Made by a program: the position numbers and the translations under genes. The notes under the pieces are model-generated. The model made no database searches and had not been told where the DNA came from. It saw only the letters and a program-made list of their open reading frames with translations. A stretch of DNA of 60,303 nucleotides from Treponema sp. (GTDB lineage Bacteria; Spirochaetota; Spirochaetia; Treponematales; Treponemataceae): positions 1 through 60,303 of the forward strand of contig JAILON010000022.1 in NCBI GenBank assembly GCA_024690865.1. The letters are read 5' to 3'. This document shows, one piece after another, positions 36,545-44,488 of the stretch (the stretch's first letter is position 1; each line of letters starts with the position of its first letter).

Positions 36545-37090
36545 TCAGCCCATCATCACCGCCCCGCTGTCGGTTATGGCTATGATGGACTTGCAGCCGG
36601 GACAGCGGAAGCGGCCCGACTTCGTCGCCTTGAGCTTGTGGGAGCATACGGGGCAGTTTACGACCTTGGGGAAAACTGCATTGACGTCGGGTTTCCCGGA
36701 GAAATATGCCACGGCCTTTTCCACCGTCTCCTCAAAGATGAAGTAGTCGGAAAAGCCCAGAAGCTGGAAGACTTCCTTTACTTTCGCCTGCAGCTGGCTG
36801 AGGACCATTTCGCCCCCCTTGCCCTTCACCTCGTCGTGCAGGCTGGTGAACGCGCTTATGCCGGTGGAGGAGACGTATTTTACCGTGTTGCAGTTGAACA
36901 CCAGCTTGAGGTAGCCGGCGTTCAGAATCTTGTCCATCTGTTTGGTGAAGAAGGCCGTGTTGTAGGTGTCCACGTAGCCGCAGAGGTTTACGATGATGCA
37001 GCCTGGGATGCTTTCCACGGCCTCTAGGTTTATGAGCAGGCTGTCGTCCTTTTCGTCCATGAAGCCAGGAACTATGCTGTTGTTTATCAT
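36545..37090 (-). CDS. STAS-domain (anti-sigma-factor antagonist-like) protein with C-terminal zinc ribbon
   Basis: 181 aa. Residues about 25-130 form a STAS domain: IIVNLCGYVDTYNT, then FNCNTVKYVSSTGISAFTSL with the Ser of SSTG at the usual phosphorylation site, and LGFSDYFIFEETVEKAV. The C-terminus carries CPVC and CPGC 14 residues apart, a zinc ribbon, an uncommon addition to STAS antagonists. It likely takes part in partner switching with an anti-sigma kinase encoded elsewhere. The nearest ribosome-site-like GGAG is rather far (14-16 nt) from the ATG. Confidence 0.8.
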   Translation of the reverse strand: MINNSIVPGFMDEKDDSLLINLEAVESIPGCIIVNLCGYVDTYNTAFFTKQMDKILNAGYLKLVFNCNTVKYVSSTGISAFTSLHDEVKGKGGEMVLSQLQAKVKEVFQLLGFSDYFIFEETVEKAVAYFSGKPDVNAVFPKVVNCPVCSHKLKATKSGRFRCPGCKSIIAITDSGAVMMG

Positions 37091-37264
37091 ATTTTTATCT
37101 GCTACTCCTTTCCAAGAAACAATTTACCAAATTATAATCCTTATTTTAGCACACATTCCTGTTTTTGTGTAGGGAAAAAAGACATTTTGCGTAAAAAAGG
37201 CTCTCCTGCGCGGGAACCGATGCCGGCGGACAGTGCCGGGCACTGCTGTGGAAAAAAAAATGGA

Positions 37265-37456
37265 ATATTGCAACAGAAAATTTACAATATTGCAACAGAA
37301 AATTTACAATATTGCAACAGAAAATTTACAATATTGCAACGAGAAATTTACAATATTGCAACGAGAAATTTACAATATTGTAACGGAAAAATTACAATAT
37401 TGTAACGGAAAATTTACAATATTGTAACGGAAAATTTACAATATTGTAACGAAAAG
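37265..37456. repeat. Tandem array, nine 22-bp units, AT-rich
   Basis: ATATTG starts exactly every 22 bp from 37265 to 37441. The unit is ATATTGCAACAGAAAATTTACA with a CAATATTG palindrome at each joint. Units 1-3 have CAACAG, 4-5 CAACGAG and 6-9 TAACGG, a graded pattern that shows growth by segmental duplication. Intergenic, between the STAS gene and the fucose-isomerase-family gene. The 15-bp core AACAGAAAATTTACA recurs at 59377-59464. Confidence 0.9.
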
Positions 37457-37550
37457 TTTTCTGGCCGGTGTGCCTTCCGTCACGATCTTTTTCGCTTCCT
37501 ACTGAAATTTTCTGATATACAAATTCGGGAAGCGGGTGTATACTGTATGG

Positions 37551-37568
37551 TATAGCGTTCATGCTATA
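37551..37568. promoter_or_regulatory. Operator-like inverted repeat upstream of the isomerase gene
   Basis: TATAGC-N6-GCTATA lies 30 bp before the ATG, overlapping where the transcript should start. A repressor site is inferred; the -35/-10 of this gene is not clear (TATACT at about 37539). Confidence 0.4.
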
Positions 37569-37597
37569 GCTGTTTATAAGGAGTAGTACAGAGTATT

Positions 37598-39106
37598 ATG
37601 GCGAATTTGGAGAACATCCCTGACGTAAAGCTGGGAATCATCGCGGTCAGCCGCGACTGCTTCATCATTTCACTGTCCGAGAAGCGCAGGGCGGCAATCG
37701 TCAAGGCGTTCGGCAACAAAGGCAGCCTCTATGAGGCCAAGACCACCGTCGAAAACGAGAAGGACATGCTCAAGGCTGTTGAGGAAGTCAAGAAGGCGGG
37801 CTGCAACGCCCTGGTCGTCTTCCTCGGCAACTTCGGCCCGGAGACCCCCGAGACCGAGATAGCCCAGTACTTCGACGGCCCCTGCATGTTCGTCGCCGCC
37901 GCCGAGGAGAGCGGAAAGGACATGATCAATGGACGTGGCGATGCCTACTGCGGCATGCTCAACTGCTCCTACAACCTGAACCTGCGCCACCTGAAGGGCA
38001 TCATCCCCGAGTATCCGGTCGGAACCGCCGACGACATCGCCAAGATGATCGAGGAGTTCATCCCGGTCGCCCGCGCGGTCATCGGCCTCAAGAGCCTCAA
38101 GGTCATCACCTTCGGACCCCGCCCCCAGGACTTCTTTGCCTGCAACGCTCCGATACGCGGCCTCTACGACATCGGTGTGGAGATCGAGGAGAACTCCGAG
38201 CTGGACCTGCTCATCGCCTACCGCGAGCACAAGGACGACAAGCGCATCCAGTCCGTCGTGGACGACATGGCCAAGGAGCTGGGCATGGAGGGCAACAACT
38301 ACCCCGACATGCTGCCCCGCATGGCGCAGTTCGAGCTTACCCTGCTTGACTGGGCGGAAGCCCACAAGGGCAGCAGGAAGTACGTCGTCTTCGCCGACAA
38401 GTGCTGGCCCGCATTTCCCAAGGAATTCGGCTTCGAGCCCTGCTACGTCAACAGCCGCCTCGCTTCCCGCGGCATCCCGGTCGCCTGTGAGGTCGATATC
38501 TACGGAGCCCTGTCCGAGTACATCGGAACCTGTGTCTCCGGCGAATCCGTCACCCTGCTGGACATCAACAACTCCTTCCCCCAGGACATCTACGATTCCG
38601 ACATCAAGGGCAAGTTCTCCTACGACTACAAGCTCAACGACACCTTCATGGGCTTCCACTGCGGGAACACCCCCTTCTGCCGCCTCGCCAAGAACAGCAA
38701 GCCCGGCGTCAAGTACCAGCTCATCCAGCACCGCCTGCTCGAGCCCAAGGACTCCGAGCCGGACTTCACCCGCGGAACGCTCGAGGGCGACATTGCGGCG
38801 AGCAAGATTACCTTCTTCCGCCTGCAGGCCCGTCCCGACGGAACCCTCCAGTCCTACATCGCGCAGGGTGAGATTCTTCCTGTCGCGACCCGCTCGTTCG
38901 GTGGAATCGGCGTGTTTGCCATCCCGGAGATGGGACGCTTCTACCGCCACGTGCTGATCAGCAAGCAGTACCCGCACCACGGCGCGGTCGCCTTCAGCCA
39001 CGTCGGCAAGGCCCTGTACACCCTGTTCCAGTACCTGGGAGTCGGCGACATCGCCTACAACCAGCCCGCCGGGGTCCTGTACAAGGACGAGAATCCTTTC
39101 GCGTAA
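37598..39106 (+). CDS. L-fucose/L-arabinose isomerase family protein
   Basis: 502 aa. Three-domain isomerase plan: N-terminal Rossmann-like halves (KLGIIAVSRD, NALVVFLGNFGPETPE), VITFGPRPQDFFACNAPI in the middle, and a C-terminal substrate domain with metal-site candidates (E in ACEVDIYGAL, D in LLDINNSF, H in FMGFHCGN). The family interconverts aldoses and ketoses using Mn2+. Substrate is not certain, as many members act on other sugars. AAGGAG precedes the ATG by about 15 nt. Codon use is strongly biased to C-ending codons, suggesting high expression. Monocistronic with its own terminator. Confidence 0.8.
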   Translation: MANLENIPDVKLGIIAVSRDCFIISLSEKRRAAIVKAFGNKGSLYEAKTTVENEKDMLKAVEEVKKAGCNALVVFLGNFGPETPETEIAQYFDGPCMFVAAAEESGKDMINGRGDAYCGMLNCSYNLNLRHLKGIIPEYPVGTADDIAKMIEEFIPVARAVIGLKSLKVITFGPRPQDFFACNAPIRGLYDIGVEIEENSELDLLIAYREHKDDKRIQSVVDDMAKELGMEGNNYPDMLPRMAQFELTLLDWAEAHKGSRKYVVFADKCWPAFPKEFGFEPCYVNSRLASRGIPVACEVDIYGALSEYIGTCVSGESVTLLDINNSFPQDIYDSDIKGKFSYDYKLNDTFMGFHCGNTPFCRLAKNSKPGVKYQLIQHRLLEPKDSEPDFTRGTLEGDIAASKITFFRLQARPDGTLQSYIAQGEILPVATRSFGGIGVFAIPEMGRFYRHVLISKQYPHHGAVAFSHVGKALYTLFQYLGVGDIAYNQPAGVLYKDENPFA

Positions 39107-39129
39107 TCGCGTGAGCGGTCACTGAACAA

Positions 39130-39170
39130 AACAGCCCCTGTCTGCCAGATGACGGACAGGGGCTGTTCTA
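39130..39170. terminator. Rho-independent terminator, probably bidirectional
   Basis: AACAGCCCCTGTC and GACAGGGGCTGTT form a perfect 13-bp stem with a 12-nt loop, followed by TCTATT on the plus strand and an A/T-rich AAC stretch on the other side. It separates the converging isomerase and membrane-protein genes. Confidence 0.8.
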
Positions 39171-39201
39171 TTGTGGTTGTTGTGGGGACTTCCCCAGAAA
39201 G

Positions 39202-39618
39202 TTACTTCCCGTTCTTGATGGTCAGGATGCCGCCGATAATCAGGGCGTTCTTGGCCAGCACGAGCAGCCAGTGGAGGGCCGTGATGGAGCTGAGCTCGCC
39301 GATCAGGGAAATCAGGGTTACGGCGGTGACGACAATCCACACGATGAGCGTGATGTATTTGATCAGATCGTCCGCCTTGCCGAAGTCAAGGCCGAGCGCC
39401 TTGAGGAAGAAGACGACACCGCATGCGATGAGCAGGACACCGATGACGTACTCGATGGCGCTTGCCCCGCCCTTGAAGAAGGACGTGACTCCCTGAATCT
39501 CCGAGCTGGAAATAGAGCCTCCGATTCCGAAGAGGCACAGTCCGGTAATGATCAGGTAAATCGCCAGAGCGAGCTGGATGATGAGGACCCCGATCGTCCT
39601 CTGCTGTTTCTTTACCAT
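39202..39618 (-). CDS. Small integral membrane protein, 138 aa
   Basis: Start at 39618 (MVKKQQRTIG) with AAAGGAG 8 nt upstream. Four hydrophobic segments are visible: about 8-30, 53-75, 84-110 and 115-134. A polar loop (GGSISSSEIQGVTSFFKG) lies between the first two. No conserved catalytic residues or family recognised. It has its own promoter. Confidence 0.7.
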   Translation of the reverse strand: MVKKQQRTIGVLIIQLALAIYLIITGLCLFGIGGSISSSEIQGVTSFFKGGASAIEYVIGVLLIACGVVFFLKALGLDFGKADDLIKYITLIVWIVVTAVTLISLIGELSSITALHWLLVLAKNALIIGGILTIKNGK

Positions 39619-39686
39619 ATAAAACTCCTTTACTGAACTCCGGCACGGCGGCAAAAGGCCGTTTGGCCGGAAAAATATACATTCCT

Positions 39687-39714
39687 ATTATAGCACGGAT
39701 TTTCCTGTTGGCAA
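39687..39714 (-). promoter_or_regulatory. Promoter of the small membrane-protein gene
   Basis: Minus strand TTGCCA, 16-bp spacer, TATAAT, then a leader of about 65 nt that contains the ribosome site. Confidence 0.65.
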
Positions 39715-39822
39715 GGGAACTTTCTGCCATCGTATTTTGGGCCGCCATGGGTACGGGAATCGTGGGTATGGACGACCGCCATGGATACGGCGGCCGTCAT
39801 GGGGAGGGCGGTTTTTCTGCTG

Positions 39823-40599
39823 CTAGAACATCGTGAAGTTGCCAAAGAAGCCCGAGGCGGAAGCCTCCTCCCCGGCGGCCTTCAGGTGGTCCACGCTGCC
39901 CAGCTGCTGTATGCGGAAGACGACCTCGCCCCCTATCCTTTCTTCCGCACCGAGCACGGTGACGGAGGTCGGGGCGACGAAGAATCCCTGCCAGAGCTGG
40001 AGGGGACTGCAGCCGACCAGATGGGAGATGATGGTGAACATCGACCCCAGATGGCAGACAAAGACCAGGTTCCGCCCGTCGAAGTCCTTCTGCGAAGGGT
40101 TCAGGTGGTCCCTGTCGCCCATGTCGTCGTAGGCCGTGTGGGGCAGGCAGTTGTAAATTGGCGTGTCCGCATCCAGGCGGGTGTAGTCGTACTGGGCCAA
40201 AAGCGCGTCGAACGAGGAACAGACTTCCCGGTAGCGTTTGCCGATTTTCTCTTTCTTTGCCCAGACGAGGTTTTCCCAGGCGTGGCGGTCGAATGCCTTC
40301 TTCTGCCCGTAGTATTCCCGTGGAAGCCAGTCCCAGCTGAGTCCCAGCTTTCCGGTCGCGGGGTGCTTCACCCGCTGGTCAAACTCGTGCAGCCAGTCCA
40401 TCGTCTGCGCTTCGCGCCCCATCTTGAGCAGGGCGGGCTTGAGCGTCTCCTGCGCCCGCCCGTAGGGGGACACGTAGAAGTCCGTCACGTTCCATCCTGC
40501 AATGCGGTCCGCAAGGAGCACGGCTTCCCGCTTGCCTTTTTCCGTCAGGCTGTCGTTCTTGTAGTCCGGGTCCCCGTGCCGGATGAATATCAGGTGCAT
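39823..40599 (-). CDS. Histidine phosphatase superfamily protein
   Basis: 258 aa. It starts MHLIFIRHGDPDYKNDSLTE, the R-H-G catalytic motif of the phosphoglycerate-mutase-like branch, then GRAQETLKPAL (the R-A-x-x-T arm) and a second conserved His in VFVCHLGSM. Such enzymes use a phospho-histidine intermediate to remove phosphate from sugars or other metabolites. The start overlaps the upstream YigZ-family gene by 10 nt. Substrate unknown. Confidence 0.85.
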   Translation of the reverse strand: MHLIFIRHGDPDYKNDSLTEKGKREAVLLADRIAGWNVTDFYVSPYGRAQETLKPALLKMGREAQTMDWLHEFDQRVKHPATGKLGLSWDWLPREYYGQKKAFDRHAWENLVWAKKEKIGKRYREVCSSFDALLAQYDYTRLDADTPIYNCLPHTAYDDMGDRDHLNPSQKDFDGRNLVFVCHLGSMFTIISHLVGCSPLQLWQGFFVAPTSVTVLGAEERIGGEVVFRIQQLGSVDHLKAAGEEASASGFFGNFTMF

Positions 40600-41192
40600 C
40601 GCTTTACCTCCACGAGTGTTTTTCCTTTGCTTGCGTTGTGGACTTCTGCCCGGAAGCCTTCGCTTTCGTCCGCCTGAATCTGCCCGCTGACCTCCACGGC
40701 CGACCCATAGTTTTCCTGCAGGCCGCTTATGTGGTAGCGGGAGAAGAGGTGCTTTATCTGCTTGTAGGCGGCGTAGTCCGTACTGAAGGAGAAGCTGTCT
40801 TTTTCCACGTATTCTTCTGCTTTTGCCAGGGCGAGCACTTGCTTGGCAGCGTCCTGATAGGCCTTGACCAGTCCGCCGGTGCCGAGGAGTGTTCCGCCGA
40901 AGTAACGCGTCACCGTCAGGATGACGTTCGTGATGCCGCTGCCCTTGAGTACCTCAAAGACCGGTCTGCCCGCAGTCCCGGACGGCTCGCCGTCGTCGCT
41001 CAGCCCGCTGTGCTCGGCCTTTGTCCCCGCGAAGAAGGCGTGGACGACGTGCCGCGCGTCGGCATACTTTTCCTTTTGCTCGGCAAGCTTGGCCCGTGCC
41101 TCTTCGGCTGTATGGATGGGAAAGGCTTCCGCGATGAAGCGGGAGTTCTTCACTTTTGTCTCGGCAGTGCAGTATTCCAAGAGGACTTTCAT
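40590..41192 (-). CDS. YigZ/IMPACT family protein
   Basis: 200 aa from the ATG at 41192 (MKVLLEYCTAETKVKNSRFI). It has the UPF0029/IMPACT signature HAFFAGTKAEHSGLSDDGEPSGTAGRP in segments, then TRYFGGTLLGTGGLVKAY and a C-terminal ferredoxin-like domain (FSFSTDYAAYKQIKHLFSRY). Family members are linked to translation or proline-peptide metabolism, but the bacterial role is unclear. Start and stop overlap neighbours, so it is in one operon from parC to the histidine phosphatase. Confidence 0.88.
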   Translation of the reverse strand: MKVLLEYCTAETKVKNSRFIAEAFPIHTAEEARAKLAEQKEKYADARHVVHAFFAGTKAEHSGLSDDGEPSGTAGRPVFEVLKGSGITNVILTVTRYFGGTLLGTGGLVKAYQDAAKQVLALAKAEEYVEKDSFSFSTDYAAYKQIKHLFSRYHISGLQENYGSAVEVSGQIQADESEGFRAEVHNASKGKTLVEVKRCT

Positions 41193-42199
41193 GGGGCAGT
41201 GTCTCCCGTCGTGCCCGTCTCCTCGAGGGCGGCTTCCGGGGCGTCGTTCGGGGTCTCCGGGGAACTGGACGGGCATTCCAGGGCGTCGGACGGGGACTCC
41301 GGGCCGGCAGAAATGACGCCTGTGCTGCTGGAGACGGCCTCCGTGCTGCCATGCGGGCGCAGGATGCCCGTTTCGCCAAAAAAGTAAATGCAGATGGCCA
41401 TGTAGCCCCGGGTCAGGGCCCGGTATTCGGCGAGCACCCCTATGAAGCTTGCAATCGTCGTGATCAGGTGGAATGATGTTCCTGCCCCCTCGCCCCGCGG
41501 CAGGACGAAAAGCAAAAGCTGGATTATGACGGCTGTCGCAAGGTCCCTGCCTCCCGCGTATATGACGAATCCGATGAAGTGCGGGACCTGCCGGATGAGC
41601 AGTTTCCAGCTGACGGTGAAGGACTCCTTTACTCCTGCGTCGGCTTTGCTGATGAGGATCAGGTAGCTGAAGGTGAAGGGGAGGGTGAGCAGGGCTGCGA
41701 GGATGACAAATGCCAGCGTTGCGGCGAGCATGACGGCGTTTTCGCCCAGCGTTTCCGCCAGGATCCGTGCGCTCCCTGTGGGCAGGGCCAGGATGATGCC
41801 CAGGAGCACTATGGCCGCCAGGTTTATCGCCGTGAAAAGCAGCGCGGCCTTTATGACTCCCTTCCGTCTGCCTGTAAAACCGGAGAAGATGTCCTTGATG
41901 GATGTCGCCTTGTTTCTCACGAGGGACGCCAGGATTGTATACAGGCCGTAGCTAATGATTTCCCCTGCCAGGAAGGCGGCCAGCATGACAAGGATTGCGA
42001 AGAGGGCCGTGCCTGGCGAGGCTGCCGTTTTGCCGTTCAAGGAGGATGCCGCCAGGGAAATCCCCATCATGCAGATGAATACCCTCAGTATGCTGTGCAG
42101 GAATACGGCGAACATGGCCTGCGGCATCCTGCCCCTGATGCACTGGTTCAGGATGACGTGCATGTACTTGTACGAGGGCTTTCGGAGCGTGCCTGCCAT
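41189..42199 (-). CDS. Polytopic membrane protein, 336 aa
   Basis: About six TM segments between residues 25 and 270 (for example ALFAILVMLAAFLAGEIISY and AINLAAIVLLGIILAL), then a disordered Ser/Pro/Glu/Thr-rich tail of some 55 residues. It resembles DUF975-type integral membrane proteins in plan, but this is not certain. It starts immediately after the parC stop (TAA-ATG) and overlaps the YigZ-family gene by 4 nt. Confidence 0.65.
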   Translation of the reverse strand: MAGTLRKPSYKYMHVILNQCIRGRMPQAMFAVFLHSILRVFICMMGISLAASSLNGKTAASPGTALFAILVMLAAFLAGEIISYGLYTILASLVRNKATSIKDIFSGFTGRRKGVIKAALLFTAINLAAIVLLGIILALPTGSARILAETLGENAVMLAATLAFVILAALLTLPFTFSYLILISKADAGVKESFTVSWKLLIRQVPHFIGFVIYAGGRDLATAVIIQLLLFVLPRGEGAGTSFHLITTIASFIGVLAEYRALTRGYMAICIYFFGETGILRPHGSTEAVSSSTGVISAGPESPSDALECPSSSPETPNDAPEAALEETGTTGDTAP

Positions 42200-44152
42200 T
42201 TAGCTGAACAGTTCCTTCTGTCCGGGAGCCGTGTCGGCCCCGGCCGGCTCCACAGTGATGGATGCGGTCTCGTGGGCGGACAGCCTGAGCCCGCCGGCCT
42301 TGAGCCCGCGCTCCTCCCAGTCGCCTGCGCTGAAGTCCTCGCTCGTGACCTTGACGCGGGGCTTCTTCTCGTAGTTCAGCGTGAACTTGAATGACTCGCG
42401 CGTGTCTATGTGCAGGATTTCGGTTCCGTCCGGTGCGAGCATGTAGTCGCGGTTCATTATCCAGCCCGCAATCCGGCATCGCTTGATGTAGGGGTACTTC
42501 GTCTTGCTGTCCCGGTAGATGACCGTGAACAGAACCTTGTTGATAAGCTCCTTCTCCGCGTAGTTGCAGTACCACATGCCCGCGTCCACGAAGAGGCGGT
42601 CAGGCACGTCGCACACGGTATAGATGCCGCTCTTCCGGATGAAGAGGATGCGGTCGTAGGGCGTGACGCGGAGGATTTCCGTGCCGCCGGACACCGACGT
42701 GCCCAGGTAGCCCTTCTCATCGTAGCGGAGCGGCGTCTCGCGCTTGACGATTTTCTTTACCTCGACCGCCGTGAATTTGGCAATCTGCGTGTGGCGCTCA
42801 AGCTCCTCCCCACTGAACTTACCGAGCATCCCGTCCAGGTACTCGATGGCGCAATCGGTCAGGTGCTTGAGCCTGCGGTTTATCTCTTTTATGCGGGCGT
42901 TTATCGCCTTGACCTGATCCTTGTTCTTGTTGATGTCGAAGAGCGAGATGCGGCGGATCGGGATTTTCAAAAGCTTCTCCACGTCCTCGTCGTTGACCTC
43001 GCGGATAAGCTCCTCCTTGAAGGGCTTGAAGCCGTCCTTGACCGCCTTGTCCACGGCCTCGGCGGTTTTCATCTGCTCGATCTTCTTGTAAATCCGTTCT
43101 TCGACGAAAATCCGCTCCAGCGTGCGGGCATGCAGTTCTTCGGTCAGCTGGCCCCGCTCCCACTCAAGCTCGTCCTTGATGATGCCGGTCAGCTTCTTGG
43201 CGTAGTAGTGGATGATTTCGGTCGCGCTCATCACCACCGGCATGTTGTCCTTGATGACGAGCATCTGGCAGCTTATGGACTTCTCGCAGTCCGTGTAGGC
43301 GTAGAGGGCCTTTTCCACATCCTTGGCGTAGACCCCGCGCGGCAGCTTTATCTCTATCTGGCAGTGGTCGGTCGTAAAGTCGTCTATGGAGCTTATCTTT
43401 ATCTTGCCCGCCTTGTAGGCGCTTTCTATCGAATTGAGGAGGCTTTCCGAGGTGGAATCCACCGGTAGCTCGGTGATGACGATTTTCTTCTCATCGCTCA
43501 TGTCGAACTTGGCGCGGGTTATCAGCTTGCCGTTGCCGTCGCCATAGTTCGTCACGTCGATGAGGCCACCCGTCGGCAGGTCGGGGTAGAGTTCGAACTT
43601 CTCGCCCCGGAGCGCCTTCTTCTCGGCTTCCAGCACTTCGCGGATATTATATGGAAGGATCTTGGTGGACATGCCGACCGCGATGCCTTCCGCCCCGATA
43701 ATCAGGGCGACCGGAATCTTTGCCCGGTAGACTTCCGGCTCCGTCGTCCTGCCGTCGTAGTTGGGAACGTAGTGGGTTACGTGGGGATTGGTCACCAGGA
43801 ATTCTTTGGCGAGCGGGTGGACACGGCACTCGATGTACCTGGGAGCGGAAGCCCCGTCACCGGTGAACATGTTGCCGAAGTTGCCCTGCTTCTCGATGAA
43901 GATGCCCTTGTTGGCGAGCACGACGAGCGCGCCGCCGATGGATGCGTCGCCGTGCGGATGGTAGCGCATGACGCGGCCCACGACGTTGGCGACCTTTTGG
44001 AAGCGGCCGTCGTCCATCTCGAAGAGCGTGTGCATGATTCTCCGCTGGACGGGCTTGAGGCCGTCCTCCAAATCGGGTATGGCGCGGTCGCGTATGACGT
44101 AGCTTGCGTATTCTATGAAGTTTTTGTCGAAAAGGTTCTTTACAAAGGCCAT
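42200..44152 (-). CDS. parC: Type II topoisomerase subunit A, ParC-like
   Basis: 650 aa. It shows the GyrA/ParC N-terminal domain: DLEDGLKPVQRRIM, YHPHGDASIG, catalytic Tyr106 in ASAPRYIECRVHP, and VGMSTKILPYN. The C-terminal region after about 480 is short, with one or two blade-like segments, and the protein is 100-200 residues shorter than GyrA. With no GyrA box seen, a topoisomerase IV-type decatenase is preferred. ParE is not in the window. It begins a five-gene overlapping set running to the histidine phosphatase (two of the genes being small). Divergent from the AAA gene across the 34-bp array. Confidence 0.88.
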   Translation of the reverse strand: MAFVKNLFDKNFIEYASYVIRDRAIPDLEDGLKPVQRRIMHTLFEMDDGRFQKVANVVGRVMRYHPHGDASIGGALVVLANKGIFIEKQGNFGNMFTGDGASAPRYIECRVHPLAKEFLVTNPHVTHYVPNYDGRTTEPEVYRAKIPVALIIGAEGIAVGMSTKILPYNIREVLEAEKKALRGEKFELYPDLPTGGLIDVTNYGDGNGKLITRAKFDMSDEKKIVITELPVDSTSESLLNSIESAYKAGKIKISSIDDFTTDHCQIEIKLPRGVYAKDVEKALYAYTDCEKSISCQMLVIKDNMPVVMSATEIIHYYAKKLTGIIKDELEWERGQLTEELHARTLERIFVEERIYKKIEQMKTAEAVDKAVKDGFKPFKEELIREVNDEDVEKLLKIPIRRISLFDINKNKDQVKAINARIKEINRRLKHLTDCAIEYLDGMLGKFSGEELERHTQIAKFTAVEVKKIVKRETPLRYDEKGYLGTSVSGGTEILRVTPYDRILFIRKSGIYTVCDVPDRLFVDAGMWYCNYAEKELINKVLFTVIYRDSKTKYPYIKRCRIAGWIMNRDYMLAPDGTEILHIDTRESFKFTLNYEKKPRVKVTSEDFSAGDWEERGLKAGGLRLSAHETASITVEPAGADTAPGQKELFS

Positions 44153-44223
44153 CTTATGCTTCTATTCCCTAGAGCTTTCATCCTATCATAAAACACGGAC
44201 TTTGTCTTTAGGGGCGGAACCCT

Positions 44224-44478
44224 GCGCATAGCGTACATTTTTGGCGATTCGTAGTTTGCGCATAGCGTATATTTTTGACATTTGCTACCTTGCGCATAGC
44301 GTACATTTCTGGCGATTCGTAGTTTGCGCGTAGCGTACATTTTTGACATTTGCTACCTTGCGCATAGTGTACATTTTGGAAGATTCGTAGTTTGCGCGTA
44401 GCGTACATTTTTGACATTTGTTACCTTGCGCATAGCGTACATTTCGTGCTATAATTACCTTGCGCATAGCGACATAAT
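44224..44478. repeat. Tandem array, eight units at exactly 34 bp, with 68-bp higher-order period
   Basis: GCGCATAGCGTACATTT-like units start at 44224, 44258, 44292, 44326, 44360, 44394, 44428 and 44462. The 17-bp joints alternate between two sequences, TTGGCGATTCGTAGTTT and TTGACATTTGCTACCTT, giving a 68-bp super-unit. The seventh unit contains the -35 of the AAA gene promoter and the eighth lies at the start of transcription, so binding there would affect expression. It fills the parC/AAA divergent gap. Confidence 0.92.
44426..44455 (+). promoter_or_regulatory. Promoter of the AAA/DUF4143 gene embedded in its repeat array
   Basis: TTGCGC (44426-44431, inside unit 7), 18-bp spacer, perfect TATAAT (44450-44455). 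The next unit covers +1 to about +20. This geometry suggests repression or autoregulation by whatever binds the repeats. Confidence 0.7.
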
Positions 44479-44488
44479 CGAGGCGAAG

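Noticed and set aside
37265..37456. CRISPR array or short gene encoded by the repeats
   Set aside because: The 22-bp period leaves no spacers. Open frames through it are simple consequences of the repeat and have no ribosome site or start context.
44224..44478. CRISPR array
   Set aside because: Units are regularly spaced, but the joints are two alternating identical sequences instead of unique spacers, and no cas genes are near. The repeats overlap a promoter.
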